From the NCBI GenBank assembly GCA_036675955.1, contig JAKFDW010000366.1:1-26472 (forward strand): 26,472 nucleotides of DNA, read 5' to 3'. Origin of the DNA: Pollutimonas sp036675955 (GTDB taxonomy: Bacteria; Pseudomonadota; Gammaproteobacteria; Burkholderiales; Burkholderiaceae_B). Of the stretch, positions 7,036 through 14,835 are shown in pieces; the first letter of the stretch is position 1, and the number at the start of each line of letters is the position of its first letter. A model generated the notes under the pieces. It made no database searches. It was not told the DNA's origin and saw nothing but the letters and a program-made list of their open reading frames with translations. Both the position numbers and the translations under genes were made by a program.

Positions 7036-8031
7036 CTACAGCTTGCGCGCGTTCTGCCATTCCAGGTCGACAATATTCTTGACGACGAATTCGGAACCGT
7101 CCTTGGTCTTCAAGGCGCCCGACTCCTGCATGATATTGGCGATTTCCTGCATGCGGTCCAGCTCCTTGGGCTTCAGCACAGGGCTGAAGGTCTGGCTCTT
7201 GATTGCATCGCTTATGACTTTTTCGCGGGGCACGTCGCCATGCTTGAGTGTCTTGAGCGTAGGCTCGGCAATAAAGTAATTGGCAATAAGCTTGGCTGCC
7301 TCGTCGGGCTTGTTCTCCATCAATTCAATCGCCTCGCGCTGGGCATCCAGGGATTTCCAGACGGCTTCTTTATTGCTCTTCAATACGTCGCCGGACGTAA
7401 TGACGACCATGCAGGGAAAAGGCCACACTTCACCGATTTCGTAGATTTGTGTCACCGGGGCGATCAATTGGGCAATGCTGGCCTGCGGTTCGAACAGAAA
7501 CGCGGCATCCACGCGGCCGCCGACCAGCGACTGGACAGCCACTTGCGGGCTTACACCCATGATGGTCAGGTCATCCGGCGCGAGGTTGGCGTTTTTCAAG
7601 ACTACACCACGCAACACGGTATCGGCTGTGCTGCCTTCTTTCTGCGAAGCCAGGGTATGGCCCTTCAGACCGGCGACGTCCTTGATATTGGCATCGTCAC
7701 GCACCAGGATGGCGTGGAAACCATGCTGGGCTCCGCCCACTACTTTCAGGTCAGCGCCCTTGGACGACCACGATGCGGCGTTGGTAAACCCCAGCACGCC
7801 CGTGTCCAGCTGGCCTCCCACGATAGCCTTGATCAAGTCGGTACCCGACTTGAACTCGACCAGTTCGACATCCAGGCCGTGCTTCTTGTAGAACCCGCCT
7901 TCGTACGCGGCGATGACCTGGGCGTCGTCCATGACGCGCAGATAGCCCACCTTGAACTTGTCGGCGGCAACAGCCTGACCGGCCATGACCAGGGCGGCCA
8001 ATGCAGGGATCAATAAACGTGACAGCTTCAT
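7036..8031 (-). CDS. ABC transporter substrate-binding protein, NMT1/SsuA-like
   Basis: Periplasmic binding protein of 331 residues for the adjacent permease and ATPase. The signal peptide is MKLSRLLIPALAALVMAGQAVA, with a likely cut before ADKFKVGY. The mature part shows landmarks of the nitrate/sulfonate/taurine/thiamine-precursor group: AAYEGGFYKKHGLDVELVEF, DLIKAIVGGQLDTGVLGFTNAASW, then VVGGAQHG, DVAGLKGHTLASQKEGSTADTVLRGVV and VGGRVDAAFLFEPQA. The ligand could be a sulfonate, a pyrimidine or another small organic compound; sequence alone does not decide. The ATG at 8031 overlaps the ATPase stop by 4 bp (ATGA), with GGAAG just upstream, so it is translationally coupled. Confidence 0.9.
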   Translation of the reverse strand: MKLSRLLIPALAALVMAGQAVAADKFKVGYLRVMDDAQVIAAYEGGFYKKHGLDVELVEFKSGTDLIKAIVGGQLDTGVLGFTNAASWSSKGADLKVVGGAQHGFHAILVRDDANIKDVAGLKGHTLASQKEGSTADTVLRGVVLKNANLAPDDLTIMGVSPQVAVQSLVGGRVDAAFLFEPQASIAQLIAPVTQIYEIGEVWPFPCMVVITSGDVLKSNKEAVWKSLDAQREAIELMENKPDEAAKLIANYFIAEPTLKTLKHGDVPREKVISDAIKSQTFSPVLKPKELDRMQEIANIMQESGALKTKDGSEFVVKNIVDLEWQNARKL

Positions 8032-8801
8032 ACTTCCATTTCCTCGATTGATTTGGCGACTTCATCCTGTTCGGCATGAATCCCCAGTAGACCTAAAATT
8101 TCTCTGCGCATGGCCGCGAATTCCGACAGGTCATGCGTCTTCTCGTGCTGCGCCAGACTGAATTCCTTCAGCACCGTTGCCGGGCGTGAACTGAAGACCA
8201 GGATGCGGTCTGCCAGGAACAGGGCTTCATCGACGTCGTGCGTGACCAGCAATACAGTCGGGCCGGTTTCACGTATCAGTTGGCGCAGCGCATCTTGCAG
8301 CGTCATGCGAGTAAGCGCGTCCAGCGCCCCGAAGGGCTCATCCAGCAGCAATGCCTTGGGATTCGATATGAATGCGCGCGCCAGCGCGGCCCGTTGGCGC
8401 ATGCCGCCCGACACTTGGTGCGGGAAGTAGTCTTCAAAGCCCTTCAGGTTGACTTTCTCGAGCCATTCGCGGGCGCTCTTGCGCGACTGCAGCTTGTCGA
8501 CTTTCTGAAACTCAAGCGCAAGCGACACATTCTGTTCCAGGGTCAACCACGGATAAAGCGCGTTTTCCTGAAACATCAGCGTGCGTTCGGGATGGGGCCC
8601 GAGAATTGGAGATCCATCAGCCAGTATGGCGCCCCCCGACGGCTTTTCCAGGCCGGCGGCAATATGCAAAAGTGTCGATTTTCCGCAGCCGGACGGTCCC
8701 ACCAAAGCCACCAGCTCACCGTCCTGGATTTCACGGCTGAAGTTCTCTATGACCGAAAGGCCGGAAAACTGCTTTTCTATATTCTTGAAGGACAGCTTCA
8801 T
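8028..8801 (-). CDS. ABC transporter ATP-binding protein, SsuB/TauB type
   Basis: Cytoplasmic ATPase of 257 residues, first gene of the minus-strand ABC operon. Walker A GPSGCGKST at 35-43, Q-loop near FQENALYPWLT (78-87), signature SGGMRQR at 131-137, Walker B LLLDEP at 151-156 followed by FGALDALTR, and the switch His in LLVTHDVDEAL (188). All catalytic motifs are intact. The GALDALTR and DEALFLADRI pattern is standard for the nitrate/sulfonate/taurine subfamily. It ends in a 4-bp ATGA overlap with the binding-protein gene. Upstream is a 162-bp divergent gap shared with the AEC transporter; a possible leftward -10 (TATAAC, complement of 8823-8828) lacks a convincing -35. Confidence 0.93.
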   Translation of the reverse strand: MKLSFKNIEKQFSGLSVIENFSREIQDGELVALVGPSGCGKSTLLHIAAGLEKPSGGAILADGSPILGPHPERTLMFQENALYPWLTLEQNVSLALEFQKVDKLQSRKSAREWLEKVNLKGFEDYFPHQVSGGMRQRAALARAFISNPKALLLDEPFGALDALTRMTLQDALRQLIRETGPTVLLVTHDVDEALFLADRILVFSSRPATVLKEFSLAQHEKTHDLSEFAAMRREILGLLGIHAEQDEVAKSIEEMEV

Positions 8802-8963
8802 TAAGTCTCATCTTGCGATTGGGTTATATCGCACTTTACTTTTCCGACTAATGCCCCACAAGAACTTTTATCATCTTTGCTTATTCCATTTGGATATATA
8901 GAGGTCAGCGGCGAGGCGTAAAATCCAGCCCTGCCTTTTTACTGTCCGCATCGAGCGGGAACA

Positions 8964-9893
8964 ATGCTGCAAATACTCTCTGTCACAGCGCCGATTTTCA
9001 TACTGATCGGTATCGGTTTTATCGCCACCCGGGCCCAGCTTGTGACGCGCGAACAAATAAGAGGCATGGGCAGCTTTGTCATCACATTGGCGCTGCCGGC
9101 CCTCATTATCAAAGGCATGGCTGAAAGGCCATTCCATGAAATCGTCAACGTCGACTTCCTGCTTGCTTACACCGCGGGTTCACTGCTTGCCTTCGGCCTC
9201 GGGTTCTACATTTTCCGGAAGCGATTGATGCAGGATGTCGGCAGCAGCGCCATGGCGGGCCTGGGGGTGTCGGCATCCAATAGCGGATTCATCGGCTACC
9301 CGGTGGCCGCCATGGTCGTCGGACCGTCGGCTGCGCTGGGAGTGGCCATGGCCATCATGGTTGAAACGCTGGTAATGATACCGATGGCGCTGGCGCTGGC
9401 CGAAACCGGCCAGCATTCAGGCGCGCCACGCTTCGTAATCCTGCTGCGCACCGCCAGGCGTCTGACCAAAAGCCCGCTCATTATCGCTATTGCCGCCGGA
9501 CTGGTGCTTTCCTTGCTGGAGGTACGGCTGCCGCTCATGGCCATGCAGGTCATCGATATGCTCGCCGGCGCATCCGCACCGGTGGCGCTGTTCGTCATCG
9601 GCGGCACGCTTTACGGTTTGAAGGCCCGCGGCTTGATGGCCGATATAACGCAAATAGCGGTCGGCAAGCTGGTGGTGCACCCGATTGCCGTCTTCCTGGC
9701 CTTCTTGCTGGTGCCCAGCATGGACCCCGGCTTGAAAACCGCGGGTTTACTGTTTGCCAGCGCGCCCATGCTCAGCATTTATCCAATATTCGGTCAACGC
9801 TACGGACTGGAAGAACGTTGCGCGGCCGCACTGCTGGTATCAACGGCTCTATCGTTCGGCACGATCAGCCTGTCGATAGGCTTGCTGACCTGA
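8964..9893 (+). CDS. AEC-family (auxin efflux carrier-like) transporter
   Basis: Inner-membrane protein of 309 residues in the AEC family, whose bacterial members (MdcF, MleP types) move malonate, malate or other organic acids. Helices are visible throughout, in two sets of five with a hydrophilic middle around GQHSGAPRFVILLRTARRLTKSP. Typical segments are QILSVTAPIFILIGIGF at the N-terminus, FVITLALPALIIKGMA, SASNSGFIGYPVA (the conserved N/G-rich crossover) and FASAPMLSIYPIFGQRYGLEE in the second half. The start at 8964 has a purine-rich GAGCGGGA stretch upstream. It is divergent from the ABC operon and convergent with the YhaN-like gene, only 26 bp away. The substrate is unknown. Confidence 0.88.
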   Translation: MLQILSVTAPIFILIGIGFIATRAQLVTREQIRGMGSFVITLALPALIIKGMAERPFHEIVNVDFLLAYTAGSLLAFGLGFYIFRKRLMQDVGSSAMAGLGVSASNSGFIGYPVAAMVVGPSAALGVAMAIMVETLVMIPMALALAETGQHSGAPRFVILLRTARRLTKSPLIIAIAAGLVLSLLEVRLPLMAMQVIDMLAGASAPVALFVIGGTLYGLKARGLMADITQIAVGKLVVHPIAVFLAFLLVPSMDPGLKTAGLLFASAPMLSIYPIFGQRYGLEERCAAALLVSTALSFGTISLSIGLLT

Positions 9894-9919
9894 GCCGGCT
9901 GCATGCGCCGTCAGCCCTC

Positions 9920-12900
9920 TTACAACATCACCACATTCAAGTCCTTGCCCAGGACTTTGCGGGCCGCCGGAAGCAAATGATCGTGGTGGCTCAAGAAAAT
10001 CACCTGTGTGCGCTGCGACAGGTCGGCGAGCGCCTGCAGGCCCGCTTCGGCCCGCTGATCGTCGTAATTGATGAACAGGTCGTCGGCGATGAAGGGCAGC
10101 GCCGGGGCCTGGTGAAGATGAAGCTCCAGTGCCGCCAGCCGCAGCGCCAGGTATAGCTGATCGCGTGTTCCGTCGCTCATCCCTCCAATGCCCACTTTCG
10201 CTCCGTCGCTGCGCAAGCCTTCCAGAATCATGGGTTCGCGATCGAAATCAACAGCCAGGCGCTGGAACGATCCGAGCGTCAGCCGGGAAAATATCGCGCC
10301 CGCCCTGGCCAGCATGGGCCCCTGCTTTTGCTCCCGGTAACGGTCTATGGACCATCTCAACAGCCGCGCCGCGGTATACACCTTGATATATCGCTCGGCC
10401 GCGTCGGCCATGCTTGCGAGCGCCTGCTGGCGTTGGGACTCGGCTTTGGCGGCGGCGTCCGTACCGGTAATGGCATCGAGCTTGCGTACCGCGTCGGCAA
10501 GTTCCACGGCGAGACGCGTCTGCTCGCGCGTACCAACGTCGATATCGGCGGCCAGGACATCCAGTTGCGCGGGCAATTGCGCCTGGTCTGCGCTTGCCAC
10601 TTCCTCTTGTATCTGCACACGCGTGTAGCCGTCGCCGTTCGCCAATAGCTCGGCCAGCTCTCTGCTTATCCTGTCCCGCAAGGTTCTGTACCGGTCGGAC
10701 TGAGCTATGGCGCGTCTGAGATCCTCTTTGTCAACGACGCCCGCACGCTGAAACAAGGGTCGCAAGCCTGCGCTGGCCGACTGGATGGATTCGTCGGCCT
10801 GTTGCAACTGCGCATGAACATGCTGCATTTCGCGGCGTACGCCAGTGGCCTGCTCCTGCGCCTGCCGTGCCGCATGAAGCCGCGCCATCAAGTCGCGGCT
10901 GGCCTGCGCCGCCTCGACGCCCGCCGACGTGGGTTCCAGCGCCTGCAGCAAGCGATCCGCCATGCCCTGGAAACCTTTTAGTTCATTGCGCATGACATCT
11001 ATCTGCTCGACCCGGCGCTGGCGCAGCAACTTCAGTTTTTCCGCGACGGTTTCCATCGAGCCCAGCGCCGCCCGCACATCGGCCGCAGGGGTATCGACAC
11101 CTAGACCGGCCGCGGCCAAGGCGCCAGTCCATTCCTCTTTCCATCGTTCCATATCGCTTGCCGCCGCCCGGCTTGCTTGCTGCAATGCCGCCAGCAGCGG
11201 TTGCGCTTCTGTCAACTGATCGGACAAGGCCGCGCGCCTGACGCTGGCCGCCTGGGCGGTATTGATGTATTCCTGGGCGCGCAAGCGGCAGACCACCATA
11301 CTGTCGGTTTTCTCCAACAACAGACCCGCCGCGCGCAGCGCTTCCTGCAAACCGTGGAGGACGGCACCGTGCGCAGCCGCTACCGCTTCCTGCTCTTGCG
11401 TGGCCAGTGAAAGCTGTTGCACTGCCACCAACGCTTTATCTTTCTGCACCAGCCATTCAGGCATGGTGTCCAGCGGCATGCCGGGCACACCCAGGCTGTT
11501 GCACGTAGCCAGCCATGCATCCTCGAACTGCGCCACTCTGGCCTCGACCGCCCGGCACAGCTCTGCGGCATGGTCGCGCTTTTGCAGCTCCTGCTCGTAG
11601 TGATGCTTCCGGCTTTGAAGCTCGGCAGCCTCCTGGACATTGTCCAGCCGGGCATCGGCCAGGCCGTCAGCCCGGGCTATGGTCTCCTCGAATGCAATTG
11701 CGCCCGACTTCAGCGACACTTCGCCGTTGCGCAGGGACCGCCACGCGTCATCACGCTGTTCACGAGCGCGCCGGACATCGTCCGCCGTAACAGGATGGTG
11801 CAATTGTTGATACTGGCGCAAGGCCAGGTCGCGTTGCGCCACGGTCTCCGACAAGTCGGCGAGCTTGGCCTTTGCGGCTTTCAGGTCTGAGGACAAGTCC
11901 TGGCGTTGTGCGGTCAAGCGCGCCAGCGCCTGTAATGACGGCAACTGCAACGCAGTGAGCTGGGGCAGGTCTTGAAACCAGGCGCCCAACCCGGCCAGGG
12001 TCCTGTCCAGCTCGGCCTGTGCCTTGTTCACGGCCGCGGCGGCCTTGTCCATCGCCGCTTGCGGCTCACCGAAAGATACAGCGCGCTCCAGTGCAGCCCG
12101 CAATTCAACAGGAATATCGACCGCCGGCAACTGCTCCATCTTCGCCTTCCATGCGGCGATTTCCGATTCGCGGCTTTGCACGGCGCTATTTGCCGCCAAC
12201 AAAGCCTGGCGCATGCCGTCATGATCGCGCAAAAGCTGCTCTATGCGCCGACGTGCGGCCAGCGGCGGCAAGCGGGCCTGTAAAGCAGTCAATTCGAGCG
12301 TTCCGGCGGCCAGCCATCCCAACTGCTCGGCCGCCTCGGTAGCGTCTTTCCATAATGAGGCACATTCGCCCTCGCAACGCTGGATATTCTGGTCGTGCAT
12401 GGCATACCGGTGGCGCAATGTATCGAGCGCCTCGATTTCGCTGGCCAGCAAAAGCGCCGATTCGTCGATGCTGATATCGCCGAGCGCCGCCTCCAGCCTT
12501 GCGGCTTGCGCACTGTGAGTACTCTTTCTTTGCTCGGCCCTGGCCAGCTCGATCTCGGCCGATGCCAGCGTGTCGGCGGCATCGGCAGGAAGCTCGATCA
12601 CCGGCCCCAGTTCGCGCAGCAGCTTCTCGTGTTCGTCCAGCACCGCCACCGCGGGGGCCAGGCGCCGTATCCGCTCGAGCCGTACCCGATTTCCCAGCAA
12701 CTGCTGTTGCCGCTCCCGTTGCTGCGCCACGGCATGTTCCAGGTCCTGCACGTGCTTGTGCGCCTCGGTCCATTCGCGGGTCCGCACGGTTGCGTCCTTG
12801 AGCACAGCATTGGCCTGGTCAAGCTCCGCTTGAGCTATGTACCACAGGCGCTCCTTGGATTTCTTGGGCGACCACAGCAAGGACGCTTCCGCCTGCAATG

Positions 12901-13387
12901 CTTCGTATACCGATCCCAGGCTGGCCACCCCGGCCGCGGCCTGGAACAGCACTTGTCCCACGTCGTCCTGCGCCTTGAGCATATCGTTGCCGCCTCGCAC
13001 CAGGCGCGGATGATCCAGACCGAACATTTTGTCGAAGAAATCGACCGTGGCGGTACCCAGATAGCTATCCAGCACTGCATCGGGCAGCGGCGTGCCGTCC
13101 GGCATGCGCAGCGTATTCTTGTTTCCTTTGACGCGCTGGAATTCCAGACTGCTGCCGGCATGATCGAGCGCTGCCTGCAGTCTGAGTTCGCTCTTGGGAT
13201 GCAGGAAGTCCAGTGGCGTGCGCACCGGAAAACCGAAGAGCAGGTCGGAAAATGCCTGCCTGAGCGTGGATTTTCCGGCTTCGTTGGCACCGACGATCAT
13301 GTGAAAGTCGTTGCGAGCCAGAGGGAATTCGATACTTCGGTCGGTAAACTTGCCGTAACGGGAAAGATCCAGGCGGTTCAATCGCAT
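9920..13387 (-). CDS. YhaN-like AAA/SMC-type ATPase (SbcC/Rad50-like)
   Basis: Very large (1155-residue) cytoplasmic ATPase with the split-ATPase plan of SbcC, RecN and Rad50. The N-terminal half begins MRLNRLDLSRYGKF and has Walker A GANEAGKST at 33-41. A long coiled-coil-rich middle (about 180-1020), dense in A, L, Q, E and R, follows. The C-terminal half has signature GGMSDGTRDQLYLALRLAALE from 1068, Walker B PFIADDLFINYDDQRA (about 1098-1113) and H-loop FLSHHDH near 1131. The Asp-Asp in Walker B and the DGTRDQLYLALRLA signature are typical of the YhaN group. I see no CxxC zinc hook in the middle, unlike classical Rad50/SbcC. It starts 4 bp after the YhaO-like gene, and the two products probably form a DNA-end-processing complex, by analogy with SbcCD. 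Confidence 0.88.
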   Translation of the reverse strand: MRLNRLDLSRYGKFTDRSIEFPLARNDFHMIVGANEAGKSTLRQAFSDLLFGFPVRTPLDFLHPKSELRLQAALDHAGSSLEFQRVKGNKNTLRMPDGTPLPDAVLDSYLGTATVDFFDKMFGLDHPRLVRGGNDMLKAQDDVGQVLFQAAAGVASLGSVYEALQAEASLLWSPKKSKERLWYIAQAELDQANAVLKDATVRTREWTEAHKHVQDLEHAVAQQRERQQQLLGNRVRLERIRRLAPAVAVLDEHEKLLRELGPVIELPADAADTLASAEIELARAEQRKSTHSAQAARLEAALGDISIDESALLLASEIEALDTLRHRYAMHDQNIQRCEGECASLWKDATEAAEQLGWLAAGTLELTALQARLPPLAARRRIEQLLRDHDGMRQALLAANSAVQSRESEIAAWKAKMEQLPAVDIPVELRAALERAVSFGEPQAAMDKAAAAVNKAQAELDRTLAGLGAWFQDLPQLTALQLPSLQALARLTAQRQDLSSDLKAAKAKLADLSETVAQRDLALRQYQQLHHPVTADDVRRAREQRDDAWRSLRNGEVSLKSGAIAFEETIARADGLADARLDNVQEAAELQSRKHHYEQELQKRDHAAELCRAVEARVAQFEDAWLATCNSLGVPGMPLDTMPEWLVQKDKALVAVQQLSLATQEQEAVAAAHGAVLHGLQEALRAAGLLLEKTDSMVVCRLRAQEYINTAQAASVRRAALSDQLTEAQPLLAALQQASRAAASDMERWKEEWTGALAAAGLGVDTPAADVRAALGSMETVAEKLKLLRQRRVEQIDVMRNELKGFQGMADRLLQALEPTSAGVEAAQASRDLMARLHAARQAQEQATGVRREMQHVHAQLQQADESIQSASAGLRPLFQRAGVVDKEDLRRAIAQSDRYRTLRDRISRELAELLANGDGYTRVQIQEEVASADQAQLPAQLDVLAADIDVGTREQTRLAVELADAVRKLDAITGTDAAAKAESQRQQALASMADAAERYIKVYTAARLLRWSIDRYREQKQGPMLARAGAIFSRLTLGSFQRLAVDFDREPMILEGLRSDGAKVGIGGMSDGTRDQLYLALRLAALELHLHQAPALPFIADDLFINYDDQRAEAGLQALADLSQRTQVIFLSHHDHLLPAARKVLGKDLNVVML

Positions 13388-13391
13388 GCCG

Positions 13392-14648
13392 CTAGTCTCC
13401 CTTCGCCAGGTGGGCCACCAGCGACGGCCGGATTTCGCGCAGCAGCGCGGCGAGATCGCCCGTCTTGATATCGTCGAAATAAGGCACAGAGCTTCTCAAT
13501 TCCAGCGGCGCCTTACTCAGCAAGACAAATAAATCGTTGCGCAAGGCATCCAGAAACTCCGGATCGTTCTCGGCGCCTGTCAACACATCCTGAAGATCAG
13601 CCAGGGCGTCGGCTCGCTGGCGTAGCGCCTGACCGTCGTCCATTGGAATCGTCTCGAGCCGCACTTTCTCCAGCCAGATCCGGTCGCTGCCCAGGGCGGC
13701 GATGGACGCCAGCACTTCCTGGCGCAACTGCGCCTCCATGCCAAAGAGTTCGCCATGCGCGGCCGTCCGCCCCCCCACGATTACGCGCACGGCCAGCGGT
13801 ATATTGGCCGCCGACGCGTCCAGCAGATTTTCCAGCGCCCCGCCGATGGCCCGCGCCACTTCCTCGAAGGTCGAGCTGGGGGCCGCATCCACCTCAAGGC
13901 GATGCCAGCGCAGGACATCCACATAAACGCGTTGGACCTCCATTTCGCCAGCCGCATTGCATTCAGCCAGCACGGCGCCGCGGGGGCCCGTTTCACGGAT
14001 ATGCCGTCCCTGGAGATTGCCAGGGAAGACGATGACGGAATCGCCGCGCCACATCGCATACTCGTGCACGTGTCCCAATGCCCAGTAGTCATAACCTTTT
14101 GCATGCAGCTCCGCAAGACTGCACGGCGCGTAACTGGCATGCATGGCATTGCCCTCGAGGGCCGTATGCAACACCCCGATATTTATCAGGCCGGATACGG
14201 CGTCCGGATAAGTGGCGGCCAGGTTCTCAAGCGTCGCCGCATCCTTGAAGCTGCGCCCATGCAATACAACACCCAGGTGATCCAGACGGAAGCTGCTTGG
14301 CTTTCGGCTATCGAAGACCGAGACATTGCCCGGCAGCAGCAATTTGCGCGTCATTTCGCTCTCGGCGTCATGATTGCCGTGAAGCAGGTAGACGGGAATT
14401 CCCGCCTTGTCCAAACGGCCCATTTCCTTGACGAAATAAAGGCCGGTGTTGTAGTCCTTCCAGTTGCCGTCATACAGGTCGCCCGCTATCACCATGAAGT
14501 CGACCCGCTCGTCTATGGCCAGGGTGACCAGGTTGGTGAAAGCGTCGCGTGTTGCCGTGCGCAACATTTCGACCGGGGCGTCGGCGTAAGCGCTCAAGCC
14601 AGTCAGAGGACTGTCCAGATGAATATCCGCGGCATGGATGAATCGCAC
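13392..14648 (-). CDS. YhaO-like DNA repair exonuclease (SbcD/Mre11-like metallophosphoesterase)
   Basis: Nuclease of 418 residues. The calcineurin-like phosphoesterase core is complete: ADIHLDSP (D8, H10), GDLYDG (D57), GNHD (91-94), GVLHT (H161) and GHVHE (192-196). Together these would bind two metal ions for phosphodiester cleavage. Residues 230-418 make the capping and C-terminal part seen in Mre11-type nucleases, including a segment that would contact the ATPase partner. The start is a GTG at 14648, with GAAGGG about 9 nt upstream; the protein begins MRFIHAADIH, as the family does. It is the first gene of the yhaO-yhaN pair and divergent from the chemotaxis receptor gene across 187 bp. 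The Bacillus yhaM partner is absent here. Confidence 0.9.
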   Translation of the reverse strand: MRFIHAADIHLDSPLTGLSAYADAPVEMLRTATRDAFTNLVTLAIDERVDFMVIAGDLYDGNWKDYNTGLYFVKEMGRLDKAGIPVYLLHGNHDAESEMTRKLLLPGNVSVFDSRKPSSFRLDHLGVVLHGRSFKDAATLENLAATYPDAVSGLINIGVLHTALEGNAMHASYAPCSLAELHAKGYDYWALGHVHEYAMWRGDSVIVFPGNLQGRHIRETGPRGAVLAECNAAGEMEVQRVYVDVLRWHRLEVDAAPSSTFEEVARAIGGALENLLDASAANIPLAVRVIVGGRTAAHGELFGMEAQLRQEVLASIAALGSDRIWLEKVRLETIPMDDGQALRQRADALADLQDVLTGAENDPEFLDALRNDLFVLLSKAPLELRSSVPYFDDIKTGDLAALLREIRPSLVAHLAKGD

Positions 14649-14835
14649 GTAAATTCCCTTCTACTGATTAATGAAACCGATAGGGAAAACAGTAGCATGC
14701 CGGCGCTCCGAATGTTTGCGTCTTGTCACAAACCCGCAATGATGCGCTGCAATAATCGCCACACCGCCAAGGGCCGGCCGTGCCACGAGCGCGTCCGGGC
14801 AAGCAAAAAATCAAGGTCTACGAAGGACGCAGCAA

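Noticed and set aside
8021..8801. Repeated 11-mer GACAGCTTCAT at 8021-8031 and 8791-8801
   Set aside because: Both copies encode the same N-terminal MKLS of two neighbouring genes; this is codon coincidence, not a repeat element.
12395..13468. Long open frame (357 codons) on the plus strand opposite the YhaN-like gene
   Set aside because: It is the antisense shadow of a GC-rich coding sequence; composition is rich in Q, H, R and G with no domain, and the opposite strand has intact ATPase motifs.
14650..14683. Possible flagellar sigma-28 promoter before the chemoreceptor (TAAATTCC ... ACCGATAG)
   Set aside because: The spacer is 18 bp instead of about 11 between the octamers, and the site is about 150 bp from the start; the match is likely chance.
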